Shown: piece after piece, positions 8,469 through 21,500 of the stretch
Layout of the letters: each line of letters starts with the position of its first letter
Position numbering within the stretch: position 1 is the first letter of the stretch
Origin: Bacteroidales bacterium
GTDB lineage: Bacteria; Bacteroidota; Bacteroidia; Bacteroidales; F082
Length of the DNA: 46,883 bases
Reading direction: 5' to 3'
NCBI GenBank assembly: GCA_017548125.1
Contig: JAFYNK010000095.1
Span: 1-46,883, forward strand
Notes under the pieces: model-generated
The model's database searches: none
Told to the model about the DNA's origin: nothing
The model's input: the letters and a program-made list of their open reading frames with translations, nothing else
Program-made: the position numbers and the translations under genes

Positions 8469-9527
8469 TTATAATGTTGAAAATTTGAATTTAATTACTT
8501 CTTTATATTCTTCGCCTGGACGTAAGACCGCGCTAGGGAAGTTGGCTTTGTTTGGAGCGTCAGGGAATGCTTGGCATTCTAATGCAACGCCTTCGTAGTC
8601 TTCGTATGACTTGCCGCATTTGCCTACAGGGCAGCCGCTTAACCAGTTGCCTGTATAAATCTGAACGCCTGGCTGTGTTGTCATGATATCGACTTTGATG
8701 CCTGATGCTTCGCTGCTTAATGTAGCGGCAGGATTCATCACACCTTTATTATAATTGTCGATTGCCCAGCAGCTGTCGTAGCCCTTGCCGTTTACCAATG
8801 CAGGGAAGTCGGCTTTGATGTCGCGACCGATGAGTTTGCCTTCTGTGAAATCCATTGGAGTGTCTTTCACTGTAGCGATCTCGCCAGTGGTAATCAATTC
8901 TTCTGTTGCAGGGAGATAGTTGCTTGCGTAAAGTTTCAGGTTGTGGTCTAAGATGTCGCCGTTGCCTTCGCCTTTCAAGTTGAAATAAACGTGGTTGGTG
9001 AGGTTGACGACTGTTGGTTCGCTGCTCTCCGCTTTTAAGGTGAGAGTGAGCTCGTTGTCATCGCTCCAGTTGTATTCTGCCTTAGCGACAACTTCACCTG
9101 GATAACCGCATTCGCCGTCTTCTGAGAAATAAGTGAATTCGACATTGCCGTCTTCATTTACTTCGCCGCACCAGAGCTGGTTGGCGAAACCGTCGTTGCC
9201 GCCATGAAGGTGATGCTTGCCGTCGCCGGTGTTAAGCACTAACTGAAATTCTTTGCCGTCGATGCTGAACTTGCCTTCCTTGATTCTGTTTGAGAAACGA
9301 CCAGGGACCTTGCCAGCGCAAGGACCGTCGCCGATATAAGAAGCGAGGTCTTTATAACCAAGTACGACGTCAGTCATCTTGCCGTCTTTGTCTGGAACCA
9401 CGATAGAAACGATGCCAGCGCCGATGTTACATAATGTCACGCTCGCACCATTGGCGTTAGTGAGTTTATATACATAGATAGCGCCGCCGTCTTCCAATGT
9501 TCCGTGTTCTATTCTTTCGATGTTCAT
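8469..9527 (-). CDS. galM: Galactose mutarotase (aldose 1-epimerase)
   Basis: 352 aa from the ATG at 9527. It interconverts alpha- and beta-anomers of galactose so that galactokinase receives the alpha form. Visible motifs are PGRFSNRIKEGKF and GDGKHHLHGG (first catalytic His region), NLTNHVYFNL (second His) and GVALECQAFPDAPN (catalytic Glu). The longer frame starting at 9572 would overlap the gene upstream, and its extra 15 residues are hydrophobic and not typical of the family, so the MNIERIEHG start is preferred; it leaves a 10-bp gap. It has no signal peptide and is probably cytoplasmic. Confidence 0.93.
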   Translation of the reverse strand: MNIERIEHGTLEDGGAIYVYKLTNANGASVTLCNIGAGIVSIVVPDKDGKMTDVVLGYKDLASYIGDGPCAGKVPGRFSNRIKEGKFSIDGKEFQLVLNTGDGKHHLHGGNDGFANQLWCGEVNEDGNVEFTYFSEDGECGYPGEVVAKAEYNWSDDNELTLTLKAESSEPTVVNLTNHVYFNLKGEGNGDILDHNLKLYASNYLPATEELITTGEIATVKDTPMDFTEGKLIGRDIKADFPALVNGKGYDSCWAIDNYNKGVMNPAATLSSEASGIKVDIMTTQPGVQIYTGNWLSGCPVGKCGKSYEDYEGVALECQAFPDAPNKANFPSAVLRPGEEYKEVIKFKFSTL

Positions 9528-12500
9528 AACTATAATTTTAACTAAAAATATATGCAAAAAATGCGAGAACAAATATTAAAGCCAATATTGCTAAATAAAG
9601 CTTACATAATGTTGCTGACATCCTCCAAAACGATGTCATATTTTTGACACCTAATTCCAAATTGTCAATGCTGTTATTTTCTTCTATGCTTCTGTATGAC
9701 TTAGATGCTTTCCATAATTTCTTTGTTATGAAATACGTAACGCCAGCTAATACAATATATATAACTCCAGCTATAATTTCTTCATTGCTTCTTCCATAAA
9801 TTAACATTAAAGCACCACCCAAAACTATAAGAACTATAGATACATACATAACTATAGAAAAGAATTTAGTATGTCTTCCTATTTCTTTTATACCATTAAT
9901 GATATTTTCATCAATAATCATTTGATTTTTAATATCATTTGATTGTGTGTTTTCTAATTCGTTTTTCTCGATGTTCATGATTTTATTGTTTAAAGTTTAA
10001 AGTGTAAGGTTTAAAGTTTAAAGTTGATTTGTCCTTAAACATTAAACCTTAAGCCTTAAACCAGATTATTCCCAAAGTTTATTAGGATAAACGCCTCTGT
10101 CGATGAGTGACTGCACTTTTGCCACGACGTCTGGCTTATCTTCTTTATATGTAACGCCAAACCAAGCAGCGTCGCTTGACAAGACTCTCAACTTAGCTTC
10201 GTCGCTGTTGATGAGGTTGTTAACCATCAAAGGAATGAAGAACTCTGCTTTGATGTTGGTTTGTGCTGGACCTTCCAAGAATGTCTTGAAACCTTCTTTT
10301 GAATGTTCGAAGAAGTCTGGTGTGAAACCGAAGAAGTTCATTGATACCAAAGTGTCTAAGTCGAGTGGGTGAGAGCCTTCTTCATCGGTGAAGGCAGCGC
10401 CGTCTTCTGTCTTTGCGATAGAAGTACGTTCGACTATTGTCTGGAGGTAATTGTTTTCGTCTTGGGTGCAGACGCCTCTTGACACTGTTCCGAATTCTGA
10501 CAATGTGTTTCTCAATTTATAAGCGACCATGCTGTAAGCGCCTCTCTTGCCTTCGCATTCTGTGAGATATTTAGCCATCACTTCGTAAGCTTCCTTGCCG
10601 TAGAAGTCGTCGGCGTTGATTACTGCGAAAGGTTCTTTGATTGTGTCGGCTGCCATCAAAACAGCGTGGCATGTGCCCCAAGGTTTCTCTCTGCCTTCTG
10701 GTACTGAAAAACCTTCAGGAAGAGCGTCGATGCTTTGATATACATATTCTACAGGAATGCCGAAACGTTCTGTGTTATTGACTTTTTCAAACGCTTCAGC
10801 GAAGTCTCTACGGATTACGAATACGACCTTGCCGAATCCAGCTCTTTTAGCGTCATAGATTGAATAATCTAAAATTGCTTCGTTGTTAGGACCAACGCCG
10901 TCCATCTGCTTGAGAGCTCCATAACGTGAACCCATTCCAGCTGCTAATACTAATAATGTTGGTTTCATTTTTATTTTATTGTTTAAAGTTTAAAGTTTAA
11001 AGCAGTTTTAAAGTTGATAGTTTTAAGTTTTATGGTTTATCAAAAAAATCCATCAACCTTAAACCTTAAGCATTAAACCTTAAACTATATTAGTTAATTT
11101 TCTATATTTGAGCCGCAGCAATAACATATTGTAATTTTCATCGGTGTCGTTGACGCGTCTCTACAAATCACTCCTAATTCTTAATTCCTAATTACTAATT
11201 CCTAATTCCTAATTACTTAATACGTCTCGCTCCGTCTGAAATGACAACGTCGTAAACCTTAGGTTCGCGATTGTATTTTGCGAGATATTCTCTCTTAGCA
11301 GTAGCGATGAAGTTGTCGTACAAGTCTTCTTTAACTAAGTTGATTGTGCATCCTCCGAATCCGCCGCCCATGACGCGTGATCCTGTAACGCCGCATTTCT
11401 TAGCTACGTCGTTCAAGAAGTCTAATTCTTCGCAGCTTACTTCATATTCCTTGCTCATGCCGTAGTGAGTTCCGAACATTCTGTCGCCAACTGTGTCGTA
11501 GTCGCCTTTTTCCAAAGCAGCGCAAACGTCGAGGACGCGTTGTTTCTCACCGATGACATAGACAGCACGCATATAGTCTTCTTCAGAGATCTCTGCTTTC
11601 ACTTCGTCGAGCATCGCCATTGTAGCGTCGCTTAAGTAATTAACCTCAGGATGTCTTGCCTTGATATGAGCGCAGGCGTTTTCGCATGACTCACGGCGTT
11701 TGTTATATGCTGATGATGCGAGTTCGTGTTTTACGACTGTGTCGAGGAGAACTACTTTGTAACCTTCTGGGTTGAATGGGAAATATTCGAATTCCATTGT
11801 TGCGCAGTTGAGACGCATGAGGTGACCTTTCTTTCCGAATACAGAAGCGAATTGGTCCATGATGCCGCATTTAACTCCGCAGTAGTTGTGTTCTGTTGAC
11901 TGACCTATTCTTGCGAGTTCAAAACGGTCGATGTTGAGGTTGAAGATGTCGTTTAAAGCGTTTGCGAATGTTGATTCCAACGCTGCTGATGATGACATGC
12001 CAGCTCCGAGTGGAACGTCGCCTACGAATACTGTGTCGAAGCCTTTTGGTTCTAAACCTCTTTTCTTCATCTCACGGCAGACGCCGAAGATATATCTTGC
12101 CCATGACTCTTGTGGAGCGTCTTCTTCGTTCATGCCGAATTCTACTTGTCCTTCGTAATCTACAGAATAAGCGCGTACCTTATCTGTTCCGTTAGGATTG
12201 ATGGCAGCGTAAATACCCTTGTCGATGGCGCCTGGAAATACGAAACCGCCGTTATAATCAGTGTGTTCGCCAATCAAATTGACGCGGCCTGGAGAGGTGT
12301 AAACCATATAATCATTGCCAAATAATGACTTAAACTTTTCTTCAATGATTCTTGTATCCATAATTATCAAATTTAAATTCAATTTTTATTTAACCCTCAA
12401 AAGTACAAAATATTATCATACGAAAGACACCTTATATAAATAAAACTTTGGAGAGTTTTTTTGAAGACTACAAGACCACAAGTTTTAGTTAGGAGTTAGG

Positions 12501-15500
12501 AATGAATTTTAATTTCCTCAATTCCTCAAATCCGGGATTTTTTTACGTTGTTGGAATGTAGGGAAGCACATTTAATTTTATTAACAAACCATATAAATTG
12601 AATGCTACATAAGTGTTGATAAAAAAACATAATTTTTTTTAACGATTTTTTAAAGAATCAGATAAATATTTTTAAATTTGTAGATGAAAATCTTCTTTAG
12701 AAGATTATATAAATTGGCATAGTGGAAATGTAACATAACAACAAAAAGAATAAATAATATCTGAAAAAAATAAAGAAACGAATAAAGATATGGCAAACGA
12801 AAGGATAACAGAGGGTATTGTGAGAGATCATTTCAAGAATGATGCTCTGTTTAAATCTATTAAATGGGAAGAACAAAAATCGTCTAATAAGGCTATATCT
12901 CAACTTCTTGTTGGAATGTCCAAAACAGGAGGTAAGGGTAGTGGTGCGCCTGAGTTTATTGTTTCGTTTCCAACAGATAGCCGTTATCTGATTATTGTTG
13001 AGTGTAAAGCGAAAGCTTCATGTCATGAGAGTAAATTACGCAACAAGGTTAAAGATTATGCTGTCGATGGCGTGCTTCACTATGCGAAAGCATTATCTTC
13101 TGCTTATGATATTATTGCCATTGCGGTTAGTGGCGAAACAACCGAAGAAATGCTTGTTTCACACTTCTTGTGGAAGAAAGAAGCTGACACTTACGAGGAA
13201 CTGACCGAGGATAAATCATTGCTTCCTATCGACTCGTATCTGCATTTATTTGCTAATGAGCAATTCGCAGATAATCTTCGCAATATAGATATTGTTGCAA
13301 AAGCTATCGAGTTAAACGAAGACTACAATAACTACTCTATTCCAGAACAGACCCGAAACACTATGGTTAGTGCAATGTTACTATCTCTTATTCACGAACC
13401 ATTCCGAATTGGTTACAAAGCACAACCAACAACTAAGAGTCTAAGTGATTCTATGATGGCAGCAATCAAAACCACATTAGAGCAAAGCAGTGTGCGAAAT
13501 GGTGATGCTATGATTGGCGAGTTTAGCAAGCTCCTAAACGAACCTTTATTTAGAGAGAAGAAAATTAAAAATAAGAAAAGTAAAAAGGATAGAACAACGC
13601 TGGAAGTTATCAAAGAAATGATAGAATATCTTCATAAATATGTATATCCTCTTGTTTCGATGGAGCACTCAGGTTTCGATGTTCTTGGTCGCTTCTATAC
13701 TGAGTTTATTCGTTATGCCGGTAGCGAGCAGAAGCAGGGACTTGTACTCACACCGTTTCATATTACAGATTTATTCTGCGACTTGGCAAATCTAACAGAG
13801 CACGATATTTTGTACGACCCTTGTTGTGGTACTGGCGGTTTCCTAATTGCTGGTATGAAGCGTATGTTTCAAAAGGCAGGCAGTAACGAAGACCTTAAAA
13901 TGAACATAAGACAAAATCAGTTGGTAGGCGTAGAGTTACGACCTTCAATGTACACTTATGCATGTTCAAATATGATGTTGAGAGGCGATGGTCGTTCTAA
14001 TATATATTGCGGAGACTGCTATCAAACCAAAGGTGCGGTATCTACCCATAAACCAACAGTGGCATTTCTGAACCCTCCGTATGATGTTGGCACAGCGGAA
14101 CAGTTGCGTTTTATTGGACACGCTCTTGATGTCGTTGCACCTCAAAATGGTCGAGTAGTAGCGATTGTACAGATGAGTTGTGCCATTAAAGATGAGAAGG
14201 ATTTGAAGGCTGTGAAGAAACAGTTACTTTCAAAACATCATCTGAAAGCAGTTTTATCAATGCCTGATGATTTATTCTATCCTGTTGGTGTTGTTACATG
14301 CGTAATGGTTTGGGAGGCAAACAAACCTAATGCAGGTCGTAAGACTTGGTTTGGCTATTTCAAGGATGATGGTTTTGAAAAACGCAAACATCAAGGCCGT
14401 ATTGACGCACGAGGTAAATACAAATCTTCGATTAGAGATAAATGGGTTTCCGCTTATCAAAATGGAGATGAGATTGCAGGCTTGTCTGTTAAATACGAAG
14501 TGAAATATGACGATGAATGGTGTGCCGAAGCATATATGGAAACCGATTATTCGCAATTATGCGACGAGATATTTATTGAAAAATTAAAAGAATATGCATC
14601 ATTCCTAGTCTTAACTAATAAAATATAATTATGACTACTAATTGGGGATGGTTTCGTTATGACGAAATATTTGATATAAAGAAGGGATTTTACAATAAAA
14701 AACCTGAGGAAAGCGGAAATGGCACAATCCCATTTATTGGAGCCACAGAGTCCAATAATGGTATAACTTCTATGCATACATTAGAAGAAATTGAAGCAGC
14801 AAGCAAAACTGGAGATAATCCGAACCAAGATATTTCGGAAAAGATGTTTGCCGGGAATTGTATTACGGTTTCTAATAATGGATCAATTGGTTTTGCATTC
14901 TATCAGGAAAAGGAATTTACATGCAGTCACGATGTCAATCCGTTATATCTCAAAGGGCATACGCTCAACAAACATATCGCAATGTTTTTGTGTACACTTA
15001 TAGAGCTTGAGCAATATAGATGGGCGTATGGTAGAAAGTGGAGGCCAAAGCGCATGCCGGCATCTCTTATTAAATTACCGATATGTAAAAAAGGAAAACC
15101 TGATTGGAATTGGATAGAGAACTATATGAAACAAAATATAGCTCCATCTTTACCTTCCAAATCAAAAGATGTGTGGGAAGAAAAATATGATAATCGGCCT
15201 ATATTAGATTATGTCGGGCTTGATGTAGTCCAGTGGAAATGGTTTAAATATGATGATATATTTACCATTCAAAAGGGGAAGAGGTTGACCAAAGCTGACA
15301 TGATAAGTGGTAACACAAATTATATTGGTGCGACTGATACTAATAATGGTATTACGGAAAAGATTGGCAATACTGAACATATTTACGAAGGTAATAAAAT
15401 AACTGTAAGTTATAATGGTTCTATCTCAGAAGCATTCTATCAAGCAGACCCTTTTTGGGCAACTGACGATGTAAATGTATTATCATTAAAACATTATACA

Positions 15501-18500
15501 TTAAATGCTCATATTGCTATGTTCTTGACCACTCTTATACATATAGAGAAATACAGATTTAACTACGGAAGAAAGTGGGATAAGGAGCTAATGTTGAAAT
15601 CAAAGATTAAATTGCCAATTAAAGCAAATGGGGATCCCGATTGGAAATTTATGGAAAAATATATAAAAAGTTTACCTTATAGTGCAAGTATATAAAGTTT
15701 AAAATTATGGAAGAGATGCAGAATATGCCAATAGAAGAGATTGATATTCAATTAGCAGAGAATCAGCAGATTGAAGAAGACATCAACGAGTCACACCCGA
15801 CATCAGAGGAAAAGAGAGATCTTTTAAAACGAACAAAAATCGTCAAACAGACTTGGTCTATTCAAGAAATATATCAAAAAATTAGAAGTGGTAGACTTGT
15901 GTTATCCCCTGATTATCAAAGAAATGAAATTTGGCCTAATGATAAAAAAACTGCTTTTATTGAGTCTCTTTATATGGGTATTATAATTCCACCTATATAT
16001 GTAGTGGAAATTCCTGGGGCAGACTTATTATCTGATAGCATATATGAGGTTGTAGATGGTAAGCAACGATTAACTACGATTGAGAAGTTTCTCGCTAAAG
16101 GGTTTGCATTGTCTAAAAAATCATTGGAATATTATAAAGATTGGTTTGGAGGTAAGACATACTACGATATACAAGAACAGTACCCAGTAGAAACATTAGA
16201 GATGTTATCATCTGTTCTTGATATATATGTTATAACCGCAAATTCTCCTGAGTTTACAAAATATGATATATTTTCACGTCTAAACAAAGGCGCAGAGAAA
16301 TTGAAAGTTAATGAGATTCGTAAAGCTATTTATAGATCTCCGCTATTGGAATGGATTGATGAATATGTTAAGTCATACACAGATACAGGAAATGAAGCGA
16401 GAAAACAAAAATATAAAAGAGTATTCTCGCCTAATGATATAAAACGATACGAAGACTATGGTAGGTTTTATACTAGCATTGCTTTTAAGTTGCGCTCTGA
16501 TATAGAAACCGGGGTAGTGATAGGCTATAATTCACGACCTCGAGATATGATTAATAATGTACTTCAGGAAATACAGAATAATAAACTTTCACTCTCAAAA
16601 GAGAACATAATAGCTGTGCTAGATTTTACTATGTCAGTCCTTGAACAATATAGGAATACTGAAGGTATAGATTATATAATTAATTCTTGTGTTCCATATA
16701 TTGATACAAATTTGGTAAAGATATACGAGAAGCTTCCAGATATAATCAGTGATAGAACAATTAAAGATACTTTCGAAAAATCTCCAGCAACAACAAGTAG
16801 TGTAAACAATAGGCTGTTGCGAGTAAAAGAAATACTTAACGAATAATGGATCAAAGTGAATTAATAAAATTACAAATAAAGTCTTTGCTTATCGTCCATT
16901 ATGTTTCAACATTTTCTACACTGGAAAAGATAATAAAACAAATATTCCAAGAAAAGATTGTTATAAAGGAGCATAAACACAAAAGTAAATTATATTTTGC
17001 TTATGGATGTATGGTTGGCAATGATGTGTATTACGATTTCGAAAATGAGTCGCTACATCTAAATGGTACTCGTAAATATAAAGATGATGAGTTGTTTAAT
17101 AATCTAAATATTAATAAAATTATAAAATTTGACAGAAAAGAACATTTAATAGAAAATTTTGGAATTACAATAGACTCCGTGCAAACAAAAAAACTTTCAT
17201 ATACTCTTCATGATGTTGTTATTAAGTTGATTGAAATGAGAAATGTGTTAGCACATGAGGTTGATAATATCATTTTCAAAGAAAAGCATATTGTGGATAA
17301 TTTATCTATTGAGTGTATAAAGAAATATCCTTATGAGTGGTTAGAAGGGTTGGATGTAACCCGAATAGACAACGAGTCTTTAGCGATATATAGTAATTTA
17401 ATCTATATGGAATTGGTAATAAAGAAATTAAGTTCCTAATTAATTAGGAATATCATATTACACCCTATATAATAAAATGGTTATGTAAAAGTGTATACCT
17501 TTGTATGCAATGTAACAATGTATTATATGTCAGAAACCAACCGCATAGAATATAAAAGAGAATTGACTTTTAAAGGCTCCATCCATAATTTTAGTGTAAA
17601 TACAATTACAGATTATACATACCAAAACAATCCCGGCAATTTCCAATAAAATTTGCTGGGATTGTTAGTTTGTAATTATATTGAGATAAGGCCGTTATCA
17701 ATATTTATCTGTCTGAAAATGCTCTTTGGGGAAATAGTAATATAAAAACATTGGAAATGCATTAAGTATTGCAACTTCGTTATTTGGAATAATATGTTTT
17801 CTGAGTTGAGCTTCAAATACTGGCATTTGTTCAATATCATCTTTTTGTTCTGGCCAAGAAAGATTGTTTTTTGTCAACAAATTGGCTTTAAATACATTCT
17901 GTTTAACCAAATGCTTCCAGTTTGTTGCATCTTTCAGATATGCATATCCATTGTAATGACAAAACTGTCTGGCTGTTTTCTTAAAATTATCACCATTACT
18001 GTTTTCTCTCAGTACAGTATAATTATGGAACTGCTCATCAGGTAGTTCTTTTGTATATTGGATACTTTCAATCATAGGATAGCTGATGAAAAGTTTTCCA
18101 TTTTCAGTCTCCTCATTGAAATATTCCAGCAATTCCATAATCTGCAAATTCTTATTATCTAAGTCGCCTCTATAGAAGTCATAATCAAAGAACAAATATA
18201 TTGACTCAAAATCAGAGCTTTTGTATTTGAATATTTCGTTTTCTGGGTCAATTTTCTCTTTTTCCAATTTCAAGACATCGACTACATCAGCAAATCCTTC
18301 GAAATCATTTTTCAAGCGCTTATAGAAAGTATAGATACTGCTGCAGAAAGAACATAACACCTGATCTTTGCTTCTTGGAAAAAACAAAGATTTAATGCCT
18401 TCATATAAAGGAGGCTCATATTTTTCACCTTCAAATATAAATAGTATCATACCTCAAAAGCATTACCTCTATACATTTTTTCTATACTATTGCCAAAACG

Positions 18501-21500
18501 TAATTCTTTGTCTGTGCAGAGACAGAGTGGCTTAATATTATTCTTATTGATAATGAAATTGCAATCTGGACGCAACAAGTCATTTGTCATCAAATAGGTA
18601 TTGTGTGAAGTGACAAATATCTGATTTGATAATGAAAATAATTTTTGACACACTTTAAATGACAAATCATAATGGTAAAATGCATCAAATTCATCTATCA
18701 TAACAAAAGTGGCTTTTGACATCTTTTGAGTCCAAAAATACAATAATGTCAATGAACTGGTTCCTGTAGATCTTATTTTGTAGAAAGGAACGCCATCGCC
18801 AATATCACAAATTAATTGTTTGTCTCCTTTTGGGGCAGCTTTGAACTTAAACTCTTGCCCGCTGACAGATTTCAAAAAATCACTAAAGTCATCAACTAAA
18901 TCATTGGCTATGATATATTCTTCAATGTTTGTTGTTCCCTCATCCAATCCAGCGAAACCTCTTTCTTCATGATTCCAGAATAATAACATGCTTTCTACAA
19001 ATTCCTTCATTTTCATTAGTGGATGATCAGAGTTAAAAGGATATACACTCCACAAATAACCCAATACGGAAACTTTATTACTACTGTTTGCAAGTTGTTT
19101 TTTATTCTCTTCAGTCATTGGGAATTCCAAGCTCTCAATTGTCAAATTATTGTTATCTAATGCAAAGACAACATTTCCATCCAAAACTACTTTTTCAGAT
19201 TCAATGCCATAGATGCTTTTTGAATAATAATAATCTACAATGTTTGTTCCGAAGCGAAAAGTATATTCGAATGAAACAAAATCATTAGGGTGAAGCGCAT
19301 TTATGATTGCCTCAAATTGATGAGGATTTTTTGCTTTCTGGGTGAGATGAAGTATGATATCAAACACAGCCAATGCAAGATTTGATTTTCCAGATCCGTT
19401 AGGACCATAAATAATACCATTTTTCACAATTCCATCTTTGATTGCAAAAGTATTAAAAGAGTAACTGCTAGGATGAGATAAGTCCCATTCAATCCTATCT
19501 GCAAAACCTCTGTAATTTTTGACTGCAAATTTTGTAATCATGCTTTTATTCCATTAAAGTGTTAATACAAGTGCAAATATAGATAAAAAAAACGTTTGCC
19601 GTAAAAAAATTACTGTAAAAACTAAAAAACGAGAAGTTTGTTCAGAAGTACCCCCAAAAAAAATTGATACCACAGTCGTATCACGTTCGAAGTAGGGAAG
19701 TCAACGGACAACGGACAGCAGTCAACAGACTTTAGAATTAAATCGAATCTTTTTTTCTTGGCAGTAATCCCTGCCGCCTCGGAGAAATAGCGTTAAGAAA
19801 TTATGAGACTGAAGCGTTAAGAACAAAAAGCTGTTTGAGCGCAGCGAGTTCTTTTGGTTTAACGAAAGAATCATAATTTTAGCGTATTTATCCGCAGCGG
19901 CGAGCTTTTTCTGTTTCTCTTTTTTGCGGTAAAAAAGAGAAAGGAAACCTCTGCCGTGCCTACAGCACTTTGATATTAGTCTGGTCATATTTGCAGGCAT
20001 TCCTAGCTCCGCTCTCCATACCTGCCGATGAACTGCCGTCCCTGACGGGACTTATTTTGAATTGAAAATTGAAAGGTTAAAACTGAAAGTTAATTTTCAA
20101 ATTTCAATTTTCAATTTTCAGATTGCCGCCTCGGATAAATAGCGTTAAGAAATTAAAGGCACAGAGTCGCAGAGACTCAGAGATACAAAGAAACTTTAAG
20201 ACTCTGCGTCTTTGTGACTTTGCGTCTTTACTAAAGCTCATTTCCCGTTAACTTGCCAAATAACCACATGAAAGTTAAAAATAGTTAAAATTGTAAAACA
20301 GAAGATTTTTCTTTATACTTTTGCAATGAAGGAGGTCGATGATGAAAGAAGATAATAAAATTATTCTCTATCAGGATGATAACGAAATAACGAGAGTATC
20401 AGTGAGATTCGCTGATGAAGATTTATGGCTGACACAAAGTCAATTGGCAGAGATTTACTGCACAACGCAAGAAAACATTTCTATGCATATAAGCAACATC
20501 TATGCTGATCAGGAATTAGATGAAAGTCGAACTTATAAGGATTTCTTATTAGTTCGACAGGAAGGGAATCGTAAAGTGAAACGAAACATCGCTCATTATA
20601 ATCTCGATATGATCATTGCTTTGGGTTATCGTGTTCAATCTCAAGTTGCTACACGTTTTAGACGCTGGGCTTTGGAAATGAATCCTATGACAATGAAAGA
20701 CTGGATTGACGCTCTCGATAATCAGATTATTGCACATAAACGTAAAGTATTGATTGGTAAGGGTAATATATCACATCAGCAGGCGATAGAAAAAGCAGAG
20801 AAAGAGTTTGAGATATATCGTAAACGCGAAATGGAAATGCTCGAAAGCGACTTTGATAAAGAGATGAAAAAATATTTGAGTAATTCTTGATTGATAAATT
20901 ACAGAACTATCAATTCAAAAGAGAATCCATTGTGCAAAATAGGAATTCAATTGCATTTTTTCTTACTTTTGTACAAAATCATAATTAAGCATAAATATGA
21001 AAAAAATATTGCTTTACATATTGACAATCAGTATATTGTCATCTTGCTCGAATGTGACAAATCATGCTCCTGCGCCTATAGAACCGATACCAACTCAAGA
21101 ACAAATCGATTGGCATAAACTTGAAACATACTCCTTTGTGCATTTTGGATTAAATACTTACAACGACCTGGAATGGGGATACGGTAACACTCCGGCGTCA
21201 ACTTTCAACCCGACGAATCTCGACTGCGATCAATGGGTCGCCACTCTTAAACAATGTGGCATGAAAGGCGTGATTCTCACCGCAAAACATCACGACGGAT
21301 TCTGTCTCTGGCAGACAAAAACTACCGATTACAGCATCGCTAACTCTCCATATAAAAACGGCAATGGCGATATGGTGAAAGAACTGTCGGATGCCTGTAA
21401 GAAACATGGTTTAAAATTCGGTCTTTATCTTTCTCCTTGGGATAGAAATCATGCTCAGTATGGTTATGAAGATTATGTTGAAGTGTATCATAATCAGATT